Of a stretch of 64,000 nucleotides of DNA, positions 62,476 through 64,000 are shown piece by piece. Under the pieces are notes generated by a model. It did not search any database and was not told the DNA's origin. It was given only the letters and a program-made list of their open reading frames with translations. The DNA comes from an uncultured Eubacteriales bacterium. GTDB taxonomy: Bacteria; Bacillota; Clostridia; Christensenellales; Aristaeellaceae. The translations under genes and the position numbers were made by a program. The stretch is from assembly GCA_900315675.1 (NCBI GenBank), contig OMZY01000001.1, forward strand, positions 248,001-312,000, read 5' to 3'. How positions within the stretch are numbered: the stretch's first letter is position 1; each line of letters starts with the position of its first letter.

Positions 62476-63057
62476 ATGGACATCGCAACCGAACTGATGA
62501 TCAATGAGGAAATCCGCGACAGAGAGGTTCGCCTGATCGATGAAAACGGTGAACAGCTCGGCGTCATGACCACACAGCAGGCACTGCAGCTTGCGGAAGA
62601 ACGGGGACTTGATCTTGCCAAGATTCAGCCGTCTGCGGTTCCGCCTGTATGCAAACTGCTGGATTATGACAAGTACCGCTACGAACAGGCAAAGCGGGAG
62701 CGGGAGAACCGGAAAAATCAGCGCGTTGTCGATATCAAGGAAGTGCAGCTGTCTGCCACCATCGAAGAAAACGATGTGAACACAAAGGCAAAGATGGCTA
62801 TCCGCTTCCTGGAAAACGGCGATAAGGTCAAAGTATCCATTCGCTTCCGCGGCCGCCAGATCACCCACAGTGAAATCGGCCTGAAAGTCATGCAGGATTT
62901 CACTGAACGGTGCAAGGATGTCAGCATGGTGGAACGCCGCCCGCTGCTGGATGGCCGGAACATGATCATGATCCTTGCTCCCAAAGCCGTAAAGGCTTCC
63001 TTTGCCGAAAGAAAGGCAAAGAGGGAGAATGCCGTCTCGAAAGAGACGAAGGAGTAA
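62476..63057 (+). CDS. infC: Translation initiation factor IF-3
   Basis: A 193-residue factor that keeps the 30S subunit free and checks the start codon. The N-domain has LMINEEIRDREVRLIDENGEQLGV and CKLLDYDKYRYEQAK, and the C-domain has VKVSIRFRGRQITHSEIGLKVM. The ATG start (not AUU as in E. coli) is 5 nt after AGGAGG, so control is by leader attenuation rather than start-codon autoregulation. A C-terminal Lys/Glu tail is slightly longer than usual. Confidence 0.96.
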   Translation: MDIATELMINEEIRDREVRLIDENGEQLGVMTTQQALQLAEERGLDLAKIQPSAVPPVCKLLDYDKYRYEQAKRERENRKNQRVVDIKEVQLSATIEENDVNTKAKMAIRFLENGDKVKVSIRFRGRQITHSEIGLKVMQDFTERCKDVSMVERRPLLDGRNMIMILAPKAVKASFAERKAKRENAVSKETKE

Positions 63058-63081
63058 ACCGTTGGAAGGAGGACAAAACCA

Positions 63082-63282
63082 ATGCCCAAACAAAAGTCCC
63101 ATCGCGGAGCTGCCAAACGCTTTTCCTTTACCAAATCCGGTATCGTAAGGCATAAGCAGATGAACGCCAACCATCAGGTGCGTCTGAAGACCACCAAGCG
63201 TACCCGCCACCTGCGGAATGCCGGTGTTGTTGACAACGCTGCTGAAGCCCGGACCATTCACAAGTTACTGCCTTACAAATAA
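63082..63282 (+). CDS. rpmI: 50S ribosomal protein L35
   Basis: A 66-residue basic protein beginning MPKQKSHRGAAKRFSFTKSG, typical of L35. It lies between infC and rplT with a strong GGAAGGAGG site. Confidence 0.96.
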   Translation: MPKQKSHRGAAKRFSFTKSGIVRHKQMNANHQVRLKTTKRTRHLRNAGVVDNAAEARTIHKLLPYK

Positions 63283-63312
63283 GCCAATTCACCGGCAAGG
63301 AGGAAAACAAAC

Positions 63313-63660
63313 ATGGCACGCATTAAGAGGGCCCTTAACGCCCATAAGAGTCGCCGCAAGGTTATGAAGCTGGCGAAAGGCTACTGGGGAGCGAAATCCA
63401 AGCAGTACCGCGCCGCTAAAGAACAGGTTGCCCGCAGCCTGCGTTACGCGTTCATCGGACGTAAGCTCCGCAAACGTGATTTCCGCCGTCTGTGGATCAC
63501 CCGTATCAACGCTGCTGCCCGTCTGAACGGCATGAGCTATTCCACGTTCATCAATGGTCTGAAGAAGCAGAACATCGAAGTGAACCGCAAGATGCTCGCT
63601 GATCTGGCTGTGAACGATGCAGCCGGTTTCGCCAAGCTCGTTGAAATCGCAAAGAAGTAA
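63313..63660 (+). CDS. rplT: 50S ribosomal protein L20
   Basis: A 115-residue 23S-rRNA-binding protein needed early in 50S assembly ([42 protein letters not shown]). In Bacillota it is also the repressor of its own operon through the leader at 62340-62475. Good AAGGAGG site. Confidence 0.97.
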   Translation: MARIKRALNAHKSRRKVMKLAKGYWGAKSKQYRAAKEQVARSLRYAFIGRKLRKRDFRRLWITRINAAARLNGMSYSTFINGLKKQNIEVNRKMLADLAVNDAAGFAKLVEIAKK

Positions 63661-63672
63661 TAACAGACAGAT

Positions 63673-63714
63673 AAAGCCGCCTGATTGAATTAAATCAAGC
63701 GGCTTTTCTTTTAC
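63673..63714 (+). terminator. Terminator of infC-rpmI-rplT
   Basis: AAAGCCGC (63673-63680) pairs with GCGGCTTT (63699-63706), and TGATT with AATCA inside. TCTTTT follows. Confidence 0.88.
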
Positions 63715-63750
63715 CATTGTGAATTATGTTCTCAAAGGAGATCAGAAAGA

Positions 63751-64000
63751 ATGCCTCTTCACATCCGGAAAATGCGCAAAAATGATTTGGAACCGATGTA
63801 CCAGCTGCTGTCTGATCCGGCTGTTATGAAATATCTGGAACCACCATTTACAAAAGAAAAGACAGAATCATTTCTGAACACCTGCGGTCTGACGACCAAT
63901 CCCAGGATTTACGCAGTTGATAATGAAGAAGGATTTGCCGGTTATGTAATTTTCCATGAATATGATGAGGACAGCCTGGAAATCGGCTGGGTATTGTTTC
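63751..64000 (+). CDS. GNAT-family N-acetyltransferase, N-terminal part
   Basis: The first 83 codons of a gene cut by the window edge, starting at ATG 63751, 8 nt after AAAGGAG. LHIRKMRKNDLEPMYQLLSD, then VMKYLEPPFTKEKTESFL and IYAVDNEEGFAGYVIFHEYD, are the first half of a RimJ/RimL-like acetyltransferase. The acetyl-CoA loop lies beyond the edge. The substrate is unknown. Confidence 0.82.
   Translation, partial: MPLHIRKMRKNDLEPMYQLLSDPAVMKYLEPPFTKEKTESFLNTCGLTTNPRIYAVDNEEGFAGYVIFHEYDEDSLEIGWVLF

Overview
The window is bacterial chromosome from a low-to-mid GC Bacillota, most likely a plant-fibre-associated gut or rumen clostridium. This rests on the gene orders rimP-nusA-rnpM-ylxQ-infB-rbfA-nrnA-truB-ribF and ylxM-ffh-rpsP-khpA-rimM-trmD, on strong AGGAGG-type ribosome binding sites with sigma-A promoters, and on secreted Gram-positive-type proteins beside glycan-degrading enzymes. 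An uncultured Christensenellales-like lineage is a guess, not something the sequence proves. I see no tRNA, rRNA, CRISPR array, transposase or phage gene.

Layout. 1-8.1 kb: start of dgt (leftward, cut by the window edge), an M16C zinc peptidase with a small companion gene, and an Fbp-type three-gene ABC importer. 8.1-18.4 kb: a SurE remnant, a LacI-type regulator, then a divergent sugar operon (Gfo/Idh/MocA oxidoreductase, acyltransferase-like protein, two permeases, solute-binding protein, NahK-type anomeric kinase, phosphohexomutase). 18.4-23.8 kb, leftward: a secreted ChaN/EreA/TIKI-like protein, then an operon of GH67 alpha-glucuronidase, an EEP-family enzyme and a second NahK-type kinase. 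24-32.8 kb: AGCS amino-acid symporter, mnmM, an NlpC/P60-like secreted protein, a secreted tandem-repeat protein, glgB and a GH31 glycosidase.

32.9-41.5 kb holds the rimP-to-ribF translation operon with a structured leader, and 41.6-44.1 kb holds glycogen phosphorylase. 44.1-46.4 kb has a divergent pair (an 81-residue DP-motif protein and a histone-H1-like Lys/Ala/Thr protein) and a secreted Ig-like protein. 46.5-55.0 kb, leftward, is ylxM-ffh-rpsP-khpA-rimM-trmD-membrane protein, a terminator, then barstar-like-MBL hydrolase-comEC-holA with its own promoter. 55.2-61.0 kb has a 1400-residue secreted protein with a 96-residue Pro-Glu tract, and a triple peptidoglycan-binding-domain protein. 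61.2-64 kb has pfkA, the infC-rpmI-rplT operon behind an L20-type attenuator, and the start of a GNAT acetyltransferase.

How the parts fit. Two NahK-type kinases, a phosphohexomutase, an importer, GH67, GH31, glgB, glgP and pfkA describe uptake of plant or host oligosaccharides, activation of sugars as 1-phosphates, glycogen storage and glycolysis. The rest is mostly translation and RNA-processing housekeeping. The least explained items are the H1-like/DP-motif pair, the Pro-Glu-tract protein, the 11-12-repeat secreted protein, the NahK operon without an obvious phosphorylase, and the inverted repeats that enclose the rimP and infC promoters.
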